DNA of 64,000 nt. Origin: Trichoplax adhaerens. Taxonomy: Eukaryota; Placozoa; Uniplacotomia; Trichoplacea; Trichoplacidae. Positions 47,286 to 59,700 of this stretch are shown here, in pieces. The stretch's first letter is position 1, and the number at the start of each line of letters is the position of its first letter. The translations under genes and the position numbers were made by a program. The stretch covers positions 5,132,702 through 5,196,701 of the forward strand of contig NW_002060947.1 of NCBI RefSeq assembly GCF_000150275.1, written 5' to 3'. A model generated the notes under the pieces. That model did not search any database, had not been told where the DNA came from, and saw nothing but the letters and a program-made list of their open reading frames with translations.

Positions 47286-48344
47286 TTAATTAAGTTTCGA
47301 ATCTTTGATTGTCACTATAGGAGACAGATGATCTGAATGATAATGTTTTGCACTAGAAATTAAAATTACTGAATTATTTTCAGAAAGAGACTTGCAACAG
47401 CAACGCTTAAAAATCCTGAAAGATTCAGCTCTAATATTTTTATCAAATTTAATGTATAAGAATGGACTCATAATGGTAATACTAAGTGTAACTGTCATAG
47501 AGTAAAACAATAAAAGAAAGAGCGTAAGATTGTTTTTGACCAAATTTCGACCGGAGACTTGCTTTATAGCCATGCTCAAAATTGCGACAAAAAATGGCCA
47601 AGTAGTCAACAGATAAGATGAGGCAATGCTAGTAAGAACACCAATAAATTTTTTCTTCTTAGTTTCATCACGATAGCGTCTTTCGTCACTAATGTAACCT
47701 GGCCGAATACTTTGCCTTTGATGCATAATAATTCTCCAATATGTAATTATTATCGCGGTTGATGGTATAAAATATAATATAAGTGTAAATACAAAGAGGT
47801 AAATTGATTTATTCAAAGTAACTTCAGGAAAATCGCAAAATATGGGATCGTCAGGGTAGACATTAACATAAAATAAGAGGGGCACACATACAGCTGCTGA
47901 TATAATCCAAACTTGAATTTCACTGAATAAAATAATTCGTGATTTTTTAGAATGATAAACTGATAAAAACGGCCTAACAACAGCGAAGTAACGATCAATA
48001 GCTATAATTGCCAAGGTCATCATTGATATTCCATAGGATGTCATTGTTGTAAAAATAATCGTACGACAAACGATTCTGCCGTCGTTAACATCTAATCTAT
48101 ATACGACCATCAAGATATAACATGCTGCCGATGTGAAGCATGAAATGCTATCTGATATAACTGAGACCCGTATTAAATTATATGTCGTTTTGCTAAAGTG
48201 AAACCGATTACTTAGGACCATAAGCATAAACAAATTGGCTAATAGGCCTATGGCTGATAAAGGACTAGCTGCTATGCCGGCGTATCGGAATACATCAGAA
48301 TAAGTTGCAGTCCCATTAGTTCCATTGCTTGAAATATTCCCCAT
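47286..48344 (-). CDS. Class A GPCR with SPxxY and retained W4.50
   Basis: A single-exon 352-residue receptor starting at an ATG at 48342-48344, with NIS and NGT glycosylation sites near the N-terminus. Landmarks: N37 (TM1), D65 (TM2), C93 before TM3, DRYFAVVRP at 117-125, C170 in ECL2 after VYPDDPIF, P194 in TM5, SIRPGY at 212-217, TTWPFF at 247-252 (TM6). It is the only intact member with a Trp in TM4 (W146, nine residues before a Pro), where class A receptors normally have one. TM7 ends SPFLY (293-297), with Ser in place of the Asn of NPxxY. ECL3 is diverged from GKSLR. The C-tail has three adjacent cysteines (315-317), a likely palmitoylation site that would anchor an eighth helix. It lies 17.5 kb from the nearest receptor and is the most isolated and divergent of the FD-type group. 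Ligand unknown. Confidence 0.93.
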   Translation of the reverse strand: MGNISSNGTNGTATYSDVFRYAGIAASPLSAIGLLANLFMLMVLSNRFHFSKTTYNLIRVSVISDSISCFTSAACYILMVVYRLDVNDGRIVCRTIIFTTMTSYGISMMTLAIIAIDRYFAVVRPFLSVYHSKKSRIILFSEIQVWIISAAVCVPLLFYVNVYPDDPIFCDFPEVTLNKSIYLFVFTLILYFIPSTAIIITYWRIIMHQRQSIRPGYISDERRYRDETKKKKFIGVLTSIASSYLLTTWPFFVAILSMAIKQVSGRNLVKNNLTLFLLLFYSMTVTLSITIMSPFLYIKFDKNIRAESFRIFKRCCCKSLSENNSVILISSAKHYHSDHLSPIVTIKDSKLN

Positions 48345-51300
48345 TTCCAGGTCTGATAGTTATTAATTTAATACTTTAAATAATAATTTTAAAACCCTAC
48401 CAATACATTAGCTGGAAAATACTCAATTAAATTGCCTTGACCTCTTACCAAATAAAAATACGAAAGATAATGGTCAACAGCATCTTGTTTAACGAATTAA
48501 ATACATAAAGTTACCATATATGTAAGGGTGCAATCAAAAATCTTTATTCACTTAGGAATAGTTCTATTCCTATTTGTTTCTCTATTCTAAGATTATAAAG
48601 GTAATCTTTCCCATGCATCGATTTTAGCAGTTGCTGTAAATTAGCTGAAATACAATAAGCCTGTAATGGAGGGCAAGTGATAGCCAGTGCAGCTTTAGGT
48701 AACGAAGAATACAAACTCTTAATGATATTTTTCCCAGGATCTACTACTCCTTCAAGTACGCCATGTTCACTAGCATAAATGGTTCTGGCAATAGCTCTTA
48801 AGCTCAATTCATTCAAATCTATTATTAGATATATTAAGCCTTATGGCCAAGTTGGTAATAGATTTGTTATTTTCTATAGCTACACTAATCAGCATTAAGG
48901 TACTTTGAGACAGATTTTGAAGATACCCTTTCCTATTTTATTAATGACATTCATAGGTCTGGTCTATTCACTGCTATTATCAAAATAGTTCTGAAAAGAC
49001 CCATTTATGTTTATAGCTGTGTAAGTAAATACCAATGGCCGATCATCTAAATGAGATTGATTAGGAAGTGAATTAGTTTAGTATTTATGAACAAAGTAAA
49101 ATTGTCATTGTCTAATTAATCTTTTCATCAACTTTATTTGTTTTTTTGAAATAAAAGAGTTTAAAATAGATATTTTAATAAAGAAAATAGATTAAAAATA
49201 TTTAGTGCTTAGTTTGTCCAATAGGCTTTTATGTTTCACGGTGCTGATTTAAGAGATTTATTGCATTTTGTTTTCTCTAAAGCGCATTTTAATTACCATA
49301 GATTCTAAAGTTTTTAATGTAAGTATGCTTACATTCAAGTAGCTGACTGCAATAATAACGTCGTAAACTGTACTATCTAGCACACTTTTTATGTCATACT
49401 CATATGCGTAGACATGAATTTGATTATTATTCCAATCATAAGGGCTTATATTTAATATATATTCTACTGAATGCTGGAATGTGGAAAAGTTTCAGCTATC
49501 GATATTTAAAAGAAGTTAATATGGAATTTCGATGGAAGTGAAAATTAAGACAGATTAAAATAGTACCGTATTATTTTTTCAAAAGCTTTGGATATGGGAA
49601 ATTTCTATTTAAATTTGCCAGTAAAAATATAGTACAAACACGATTGACAATCATTATAATAAATATTAATTTATATTCTGATAGTAAAATTTGCTTCAAA
49701 AAATTTTCTGAATGTTAAAAGTATGCTTAATGCTTTATTCTATCAGTTGATCCCTTTAATCAAGAGAGGGATTATTATTTTTTAATATTTATTATAGAAT
49801 GGGCTTTCAACCATATATATGAAAGGAAATAAATTATTCAAGCGTGTTTGTTCATCATTAAATCAAATAAATAGCTCTACGATTGTTAAACAGCTCGTTA
49901 CGGTCAGAAAAATGTCAATGTTTTATCATTTTTATTCCAAATACTTCATTAATAAAAACATTTATTAGTTATTCATTTAATTTAATAATGCGCTATAATG
50001 CTATTTTATTCGAAATTTATAAACTCTGATAGCAGATTTTTATCGCAAACATACTTAGCTTGTATAGGTAGTAAATCCCACATTAAAATTTCTTTTCACT
50101 CTAGCAATTGCTAAGGCTTGACTTGTTAGTTAATTACCATACAAAAAATTATCATGTGAATTAGCAGCTTCTAAGAACTTCAATTAAATTGATAGCTGGT
50201 GATTTGGGTATAAGATAGGCGTCGTATAAATTTTCTTATTTTAAATTACTATTATAATGCTATAGTAAGATCGGTTTTAAAGTTAATAGATATATACGCA
50301 ATTATATTTTAATTGTTAGTAAATCTGATCTTTTTGTTGATCGTAGGCCTACCAATGGAATGGAAAAGCTAATAAATGGTTAATTGTTTTAAATATAGTT
50401 TTTAATTGCTTGGTTAAGCTTACATTTTCAAAGTTACGGCTACGTAAATACACTTAGCTAGATTGCGGCGTACAAATTAAAGCCCTAACGTTATACAAGA
50501 TCCGGCCTAGAATCGTATGCGATGCATAATGTTATAAGTATGCAGGCAATATTTTAAGTGTACAAGCAATATCTGGTTGCCAGCACTTTAAGGGTGTATT
50601 TAGGAAATAAGTAAAAATTTATGGTATCATCCAAAATTACATACAATTAAATGATTATAAATATTCAAGATTCAATATAGCCACGGTACCCTCTATTTAT
50701 TCATTTATTATTTCAGATTTGTCACTGTTATACTGGCTAGCGGAAGCGTTTGTCCTTAAATACTTCATATATCACAAAATAAGAAATGGCAATGTTATTG
50801 AAAACAGCTGCTGTAGATTTATAAAAAAAATAAGAATGGTACATTTATAATAATTTTAACCACCATTGCATAACTTCCGGATAGTTTTGAAACGGTTCAT
50901 ACGGTTATTACTGGTATCTTAAGGCTATTTTTACTTAGAAATAAGGCATTAAATTGTATTTATACAACGTATGTAGGGGCGAAATTTTACGTAAATAATT
51001 TTCAATTTACATCCTAGACACATTTGCAATTGAAAAAATTAATCATAACGGAAATAAATTACGGACGGCAGTCAATTTATGATAGTAACGTCTACAGATA
51101 ATTTATATTCGTATTACATTGGCTTAAATGTATGATAAAATCAAAAATTTATACTTAGACCCCACTATTGTAATTCTATATTGAGGATAGGTATTACAAA
51201 TGGGTATAATACCCATCATAGCCTTAGTATAAATTGCTACTAGATTCGGTATAGAGAGACTACTTTGTTGAGACATGTAATTAAGTTTATGTAACCAAAC

Positions 51301-53950
51301 ATCGCATTGGCACTGTATAACCTGCAGTCGAACGGCCGCTAGACTACATGCAAGAACGCAACGCGTAGCTTGCAGTTCCGAATTCTAGTAGGATAGGTTT
51401 ATGTGATTTCATTCAAAGAGCAGAGGCTTTAATTGTAAATAAAGAATCATTAACATACATCGTTCAGTTTACTGATTTACTGGAGTACATAGGCAGAACA
51501 AGTTCTGTGAATTACAGTAAAGAATTGCAACTGCCACTTTAAATGTTATTACCGTTTATTATCTACATCTTTTTGATTACTTTCGTTCTAATAGAATGGA
51601 GAGATACGACATAATGTACTATTATTAATGTGCAGATCCATGACAGTAGAGCTATTTCTCGATTGATTAATTAATGATCAGACGACTAAAATTTAAATTA
51701 CCGGCATGACTTTAGAGTGTAAACATAGATAGCTCTCGAGAACTAGAAAACAAATCTGTGCTAATATTGTTCATCACTATAATTCGTAACAATAAAAATT
51801 TGATTTTCACTACGCTTTGACATAAAAATACCATCACTCAAATAAATTAAGAATAAACAACTTTAATTCATTTATTAAGCAATGTCATAGTAATTTTGCA
51901 CCCAGCTAAGAAGTAAATTTTTCAATTAAAACATACGTAGATTAAAACTGAAAGTATCAAAGAAAAACAAGAGTAGGCATACCCGATGCAGCCAATCAAA
52001 CTAACAACAAAAGAAAATTTTAGCACATCACGATTTGTTACTTAATTCCTGGTTTTTCAGGAGCTATTTTCTCTCCATTTCTTTAACTTCTTAGTAACTT
52101 ATTCATTGAATTACTACAATATCTCAAATTTTCACGGTTCATAAAGTGAAAGTGTCTAGTTAATGACGTATCACTTTAAACTACTTCAAATCAATTGAGC
52201 AAATTAATTACACAAGCTCAGAAGATTCTATCCTAGATTTTCTGATGCGGCTAAATAAACAATTTATCCATAAGTTAGCCTGTCTACTATCAGTAACTGT
52301 TCGGCAGTATGCTGTAGACATTGAAAAATACAGTCAGTTAAATACAGCCTAGACCCTAGACTGATTCTAGATATTAATACCGGCAAATCGGTATAGCAGT
52401 AATACTGATAGATTTTAAGCTGTCTCATCTCATAGTGCTACTATAATAAGTGAAAATTGTAGTCTTTAACAGTTATATCACATATCATTTTCCCTGCTGT
52501 ATAGAGCAGTAAGCTAAGAAAAATTCATACAGATAATTTAAAATAGTCTAGTTAACTTATAGAGAGAATTTATGACTCATTCTAAGGTATTAGTGTTAAC
52601 CTGTTTCTTGTAAGAGTTTAACATTTTATTTATTAAATGCTGATTGGATAAGATAGTTTTCCTGAGTGTATTTCAATGAAAATAGTTTGACGATACTTAA
52701 AATCAGTACGTACTGATACCTAGTTCTCATCGATAGCCTTTAACGAATAAATAACGAGAATGCTCATAATTTGTAATCTAAATTCGAACCAGAAATCATG
52801 ACTAATTTAACAATAGCGAATGAAGATATTGCAAATAATTGATTCAATATTACGACAAAAATTAAAAAAATTAAATACTTGATAATAGAATCCCGTTGAT
52901 AGGATTGATAATTATAATGAATTACCGTAATTAATGCTTTTTACCATTTCAAACTTTATACCATTATTGTACTATAATCGAATTTACTTTGCTCTTTAAA
53001 TAAAATTAAGGAAATTGAGTCTCTTTTGTAATTTTGTACAGCTACCTACCTATCTTTAACGTTCTGGAAATTAGGTCACAGGAATTGTATAAATTAAATT
53101 AAGGACATTTTCATGTTAATTTTATATGCTACATTAAAATGCTCTAGTAAAATTGCTAGGTAAATTAAGGACAATTTATATTTAAAATCAGTAGATCTCT
53201 CAGAATTTAATACAATAAGATTGTTGAACTGGCTTGTAAAAGAATTTAATAGCAATTATTGTTTTGGTATTTCTTATAATAATAACAAAATTATTTGTTG
53301 TAAGTTAACTTAGTACTGGGATTGTAGACTATTAGCCATGTTCTACTTCCAATAAATTATCAATTACATTTACGTTTGAGTATGTTAATGAGTTGGGAAT
53401 AAATAACATTGGATAGATAACTTTATTACAACAATATCTATTTAATTTATTGTTGTAATAATGAATAAAGCTAATTTAGGTATAAAATTTGACAATCTTT
53501 TAAATTTAATTCGTACTTAATTAACGTCTGGATTTTTCATGGGTTATTCTGAGTAGAGAAGGCGAAAAGCTACTATCGACTCTTGCAGATAGGAGCTATG
53601 TCAACTTTTTGGCTTTACTGTAGACAGATCTCTGAGATAGTTAACTGAGTATTAGGCTGGTTCTTTACTGTACTAGAACTTTGGTTTATATTAGTTATAG
53701 AATATTTCGATATATCCCAACTTAGAAGTTATTTTGAATATGATAGTAACAGAATATCTAGCAAAGAAGAACTTACTATCAATTTAGTAATATCAGTTAA
53801 TTGAATAAAGTAAATATTCTAAATAATTTACTATTCTATATCTACTGATTTCATACAAATATGCTTCAATTGAATCAATCATACAATTAAGATAACTGTA
53901 TTAGTTTAGACGTATAAAATATATTCTATGATATGGATATTTGACCATAC
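48345..53950. other. Long intergenic region, one inverted repeat
   Basis: About 5.6 kb with no recognised gene. A 90-codon open frame at 48544-48816 (minus, begins at TTG) has protein-like composition but no ATG and no motif I recognise; it may be a chance frame or a relic exon. A short GC-richer patch lies near 51300-51370. A perfect 14-bp inverted repeat is at 53423-53461. Confidence 0.45.
53423..53461. repeat. Perfect inverted repeat, 14-bp arms
   Basis: TTATTACAACAATA at 53423-53436 and its exact reverse complement at 53448-53461, separated by 11 nt. No adjoining gene; function unknown. Confidence 0.88.
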
Positions 53951-53955
53951 AAGAG

Positions 53956-54584
53956 TATGAAAGTGTTATATTCTGTATTATAGTATAAATATCTATGTTA
54001 GGATAATTTTGTTAGCCTGTTCTTATTTAGTTAACTTCTAATTTGGATATACTGTGTTTTAATATAGCACTGGCTTTTTATGACAGAGACATATATAACA
54101 TATACTGAAATTAATAACTATATTAGGGAATACGAATTATCTACTTTCAGTTCGAATCATCGCGATTGTAACTTACTTATGATAGATTGTAAATTATCGT
54201 GGAAATGTCCCGTGACAGGACGTATCGCAATCTGGCTATTTTGTACTAGTCATCAGATGTCTATATTCATAAATACTGTTGTCTACATTAGAGAGCAGTA
54301 GCTAAAATCAATGTCTAATTCAGAGAATAATTCCAAAGTTAATCGTTCTAACTATGACTCATGAATTATTGAGGAAGAGTATATAAAGAAAATATATCGT
54401 GTAATAAAGTTAATTCTTAAAATTAGTGTTTAACGTAAAATATGAGGCATCTAAGTCTTTGTGTATTCTGCTAGTAGAGCAAAAGGTTCATGATAGTGCA
54501 GATATCGTTCCTCGATACGTGATTCAAGGAATTGACTTATTGATCGTACATTACGTTATCTGGTTACAAAGCTATTTTGTGACA
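53956..54584 (+). mobile_element. Solo LTR, family LTR-1 (older copy)
   Basis: 629 bp aligning end to end with 24923-25553 but clearly more diverged: it begins TATGAAAGTGTTATATTCTG and ends GCTATTTTGTGACA. The flanks are AAGAG (53951-53955) and AAGAA (54585-54589), a 4-of-5 match consistent with an aged target-site duplication. The TATA-like AGTATATAAAG is kept. The open frame at 54080-54301 lies within the LTR. Confidence 0.86.
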
Positions 54585-54589
54585 AAGAA

Positions 54590-56227
54590 GCTAATGTGAA
54601 TTGAAGCATTTTGCAAACTGTAGGCGTGTCATGAAAGTAATTCTCTTGACGTATAATTTATTTCTATATCTCGGAAATGTTTTACGGTCTCCATAATTGT
54701 AATTTTAGTGGTTGATATTATTAATTTATGATGAGATAGACTAAAATAGTAATTGCCAACCAGCTAAACTGGATTGTATCTATCATCTCCAAAGTTATTA
54801 AAGTTCAAAGTACAGTTCCTAAGTTTAGAGGAAACGCTCTGATAGAATGTCTTTATATGTATCTGTTAAACTATTAATTAGAAATGATTATCTTAACTTT
54901 GTTACCGTGAATTGAATAGTATTAGACCGTATCTAATCTATGCAGACAGAATCTCTTTAGGGTATTAATTTGCTAATTTCTAATAGAAGAGATGACTTGT
55001 GTAGTTAACCGGTCTTAGGTAGCGAAACCTATCAAAGGCAAGTTCGCTGACAAGAAATTAGATTGTGGCTTTCTATTAAGTTTTGAAGGTCTCTCAGTGT
55101 TAAACCCTATCGGCCTTGGAATGCCAATTTTCTGGTATTCTGGATAACAGTAGTATAGGATAGAAATTACTCTTAATCCTTGTTGCAGGTTAGGGCTATT
55201 CCTAGCTAGTGACAAGTTAATATGAAATGAAATGCTTATTGGCGATTGGTTCAAAGATTTATACCAGTAGAGATTATGCGTGTCAGAAATTGTATATATA
55301 TGATATATTATACTACTTTTCCCCTACTGGAAAGGATTTTAAACTAACAAAGTCTATATAGGTAGTAAATATAGATCCGTACTTATTAGGAAAGTCTCTG
55401 ACATACTACTATGGTGATGGGTCTGAAATACATATAACTTAAGGATCATAATTAGCTTTAAATCGTGTCTTTTTTTCTCAATGATCGAAGTCAATACCAT
55501 TAGGAAAAGAATTTATAGCTTTTCTCTCATGCTGAATTAATCAATTAAGTATATAAATGCCATAAATAAACTCTGCGAGAAGGGAAAACAAAAAAACCCT
55601 TTTATCAATCTAATAATTTAAATGCTCTTTTACTAAGCGAAAAGCACTCACCTAAAGTAACATAAAAATAGGAGCTTTACTAGCACAGACATATTGAAAA
55701 AACATTCTTACTCGAATTGTTCCCCGTTTATATAGAAACCATCTAACATGTAAACGACGATAATCTAATTATTATACACCATACTAGGGAAGGTATCTTG
55801 AAACAATATATCTGTCACACTGTAGTTTTTTCTATTAATAAATACTTTTAATATACTACCTATGCATTACCTTGATCTAAGCGAGATTACGGTCTAGTCT
55901 AACTATCATGACCTAGAATTTGAATTACCTGGCTGTTATCTATATATAATAGCAATCCATATCAAACCTGTAACAGCACAGTACGAATAGCACTTGTACC
56001 ACTTGCCTTACCTAGCACTACATTTTTGGATTTTCTTTATTTCATTAACTACTACAGCATTATGAACTGTTCTGGTAGTAAAGTAATACATTGACAGTAA
56101 GTAATCACTGCCATCTCTGATCTGATGTAGAAACTGAAATTCCTGAGTAATAGTGAAGCACTTAAAACTTATGAATTATAAAGCTATAGAACAACTGTAG
56201 TGTATTTAGAATATACCGTAACTATAT
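54590..56227. other. Intergenic, nothing recognised
   Basis: About 1.6 kb. The open frame at 55015-55254 (minus) has no recognisable motif. The part nearest 56228 could belong to an LTR-5 copy interrupted by LTR-2, since LTR-5 sequence appears just after that insertion. Confidence 0.4.
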
Positions 56228-56232
56228 TCTAC

Positions 56233-56667
56233 TGTTACAAACCAGCTTCGTGACAAGGATAACGTAAAACAAATCTTTAAATCTCTATAGTCTCCGGGAT
56301 TCAGTATCCCTACTCACAAGAATTTAGACGCCTTTGATTCTACGTTAAAACAACTATACAATTGAGAACTGCTTTATTCAACTATCTGACGGGTTTATAT
56401 ACCCTTCTACAGCAGCTAACATTCACAAGTCATCTTATAAAAATACTTGGGTGAGAACATCTACTAACTAGTTTTTCACAGTCAGACTACAATATGTCCA
56501 TTCACAGAATCATTTCAGCACACATTACAGCACAGCAATAAATTTACTGTAACATATTTATAATTAGAGTAATTCCTATTGTAAGTAACTAGTTGTAATA
56601 TAATATCACTATATAATATTAACCAAATTTAGATATCTATTTCTTCACGGTAGTTCGCACCGTGACA
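56233..56667 (-). mobile_element. Solo LTR, family LTR-2
   Basis: A 435-bp solo LTR flanked by a perfect 5-bp duplication, TCTAC, at 56228-56232 and 56668-56672. The + strand begins TGTTACAAACCAGCTTCGTG and ends CGCACCGTGACA. Read on the minus strand it has GGGTATATAAACCC followed by AATAAAGCAG, the TATA box and poly(A) signal expected of an LTR, which sets its orientation. No internal region remains. Confidence 0.92.
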
Positions 56668-56737
56668 TCTACTCTTAAATATAGACATGTTGTATTGATC
56701 TTATATTTAGACATATCAACAGTCTGTTCTCTCTACA

Positions 56738-56798
56738 GTGCAATTCTCTGCATGACAACTAAAACCACATTATCTGACTCTTCGAACCCTCCATCACA
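56738..56798 (+). mobile_element. LTR-5 terminal fragment
   Basis: 61 bp nearly identical to 17921-17981, the end of the LTR that precedes the gag remnant. It stops at the same TCACA terminus, and the primer-binding site and gag do not follow, so it is a 3' LTR or solo-LTR end. Confidence 0.78.
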
Positions 56799-59700
56799 AC
56801 AACGATAAAATTAAAAATACCAATCAGAAACATTGCTACTGATAAGAATTGATGATCTATTGATAATTAAGTAAAGAATCCAAAATACGTCTATGCTAGT
56901 GTTACATTACAAATTCACAATTCATAAAAGGTACTTACCTATTATACGGAGAATCGCTTTGCAATTTGTTATTGCATATTGTTGAACACAATTAATTAAT
57001 AAATAACTTCTCTAAAATTACAACGTTCATTAAATCAGTTTCCATATGGCTTAGTGCTACCTGTACCGACGGTTACAGAAATTTCGATCACTTTATTATC
57101 GTAAGGCAGACTCAGTTTTACTCCCGTAATAAGCACAAATACTTAGTTACGAAGTGTATGAACGCAGATCGTTATAGAAAGATTTTAAATTTATTCTTAG
57201 ACATATTTATTGTTATGCTCAAATAATTCTCAAGAAATTTTTTAATGTCTAGACAGTTTGATTTCAGGCTCTTAACTTACTAACTTAATGTTAGCCGGAG
57301 ATCTAGGCGAATAGACACCTAGAACATTTGAAAAATTTCCAGTAATTTCTATATGAAAGATGCTTATTGTGACTTTTTACGCAATCATAAGCGTCAGATC
57401 GATATTAAGTCAATTCTTGTATATTAATTCGAAAATATAGCTTTTCTACCGTATTCCAGTTTCTTAAACCGTTAGGGTATTAACATCAGTACAAAGTGCA
57501 TTTATTTTGTGAAAAATTTTATAGTAGAAATTTCCGAAATATACATATTCTACTTTAGCTATAAAATCATCGTACATTATTCAACATTTGACAGGAAATT
57601 TTATATACAATTAACAATCTTAAATTTTAATTTTTCCTTACATACCACTTTTTATATTTTGAAAATTAAATAACACGGATAGCACCTGTATTTACATCAG
57701 TAAAGTTTTAAAATCAAATACCATAAACTATCTTCTGAGAATAATATATCCTGTATTCCGCCCTATTTTAAAGGCTATTAAAATTTGAAAATAAAATTTT
57801 TCAAATATAAATATTTTAAACTGAGATAATATCATTAAAGGGTACAAACTATCACCTTTATCATCAATGATTCCGAAAACTTCTTTTGATTATTGGTAAC
57901 CGCATAATAAACGAATAAATAATTTTTAATGACAAAACCTCCTACCTTTTCATCGTTCATTACGCAAATTATTTTTAAACATTAATAATTAGAATTGCTA
58001 ATAGTGAACACAGATAGCATCAGCGTTTCAAGATTCTCAATATACTCATGAATTGAATGATTATGCGGAACTACATAAGGCCCTTATTAGCGATTAAAAT
58101 CTCAGATGCTGTTAAAGAATAACAGTAAAACATACAATTCTGTTAATTTTCTGACTATGCTTAGGTCTTTATTTGAATGGTAACTACGTAAGCATAAATT
58201 CGTCACTACCATATCATTCTTTTATAGCAAAATATTGCTTATATTAAGATTAATTATTTGTAATAATGATGTTGCAACAAAATTTAAAATAGAATTTAAA
58301 TAATTAATTTGTTGATAAAAAAAATTTAAATGATCTATTACAAGAATATCATGAAAATTAATTACAGCCAACCGATAAATTAATTGTTCCCATGGATATC
58401 ATTGAGGTTACTAACAAGAAAAGAAGTAGTCCGTTTCATTTTGGATTGTTTTTGAAGCTTGACAGTAGCCGTACTTTGTGGGATATCTCAAATCTTGAAA
58501 TCAGTAAGTGGCATCTGTGCAACGAGCAAGAGTTGACATGTTAATAATTACATCTATAACATTTGAATTTATATAATCTAGAATATATTATCAATTATTT
58601 GTTTCTGTTGTATATTTTGCGATCAATTTGGGTTCCAAATAGGTGATATATCTGAAGCCTTAGTTTCTTTCATTTTAAGCTGTGGGCATGAAATATTTGT
58701 TTTACCTCTCAGATTTCGTTTCACAACTTTAATTTAGCCCCTCATATTATTGCACTTATCAGAATTAATTTTAAATTGCAAATACAGTATCGATATAGTT
58801 ATAAAACTTCACGAATTATGAATATAAGTCGAAGATTTATATTTGTACAATATTTAATCAACATCAAAGAATACTTTCCTTAGAATGAAAATTCAAGTCT
58901 TTTAAACTACGTAGAAATAAATTGGATTTAGTGGAGAAGTTCAACTTACCTTGCGTCACCGTACTCTAGCACGAGTAGCTGATTATAAAGTAATATATTT
59001 GTCAAAGAATATATAGACAAGGTCATTAGCATATAAAATTGTCTAATATTTTATTTTTTCTAATGTTAGATGATGATTTTATCTTGAAATACCAATTGTT
59101 TCCTTTATCAATTTTGTAACCTTGAAATAGTCAACATTCAACAGCTAATAAATATCTGATATTTATAGTAATGTTAAATTGTAATCTTATTACTTCCTGT
59201 AATTTCTGATATTACATTAAATCTTGCAAACATTAAAACTATTTCGTTACAGCCTCTCTACATAATTTAGGCTTATTAGCTTATCGATCCGATGGTAGAA
59301 TCAAATTTATCGTTTTCAAAGATACTTGATTATCGGTTTTCGATAGATTGATTTCTACTTCGTTATTACTCATTTCGGAGTTGATAGAGACTAGTGACTG
59401 TTAAGTTATCATCTCATCTAGTAATAGTTATAATTTAATCTATCTGACGATAGTAAATGCACTTCTATTGATTTGAATATAAATTGATTACATACTCTGT
59501 TTATAGATTAACATTCGACACCAGCTATGATTTGAAGTGCATTACGATCATGGAATCGATTATATGATAAATTTTTGTTTAATTTTGTTTTATCTACTTC
59601 AAAAGTATCAATGAAAAAGCTCAATCTATTCCATTTTCTTGCTATGTAGTGTTTAAAAATATGCTTGCATGTATTAATGTCAAAATGCAACACGAAATTC

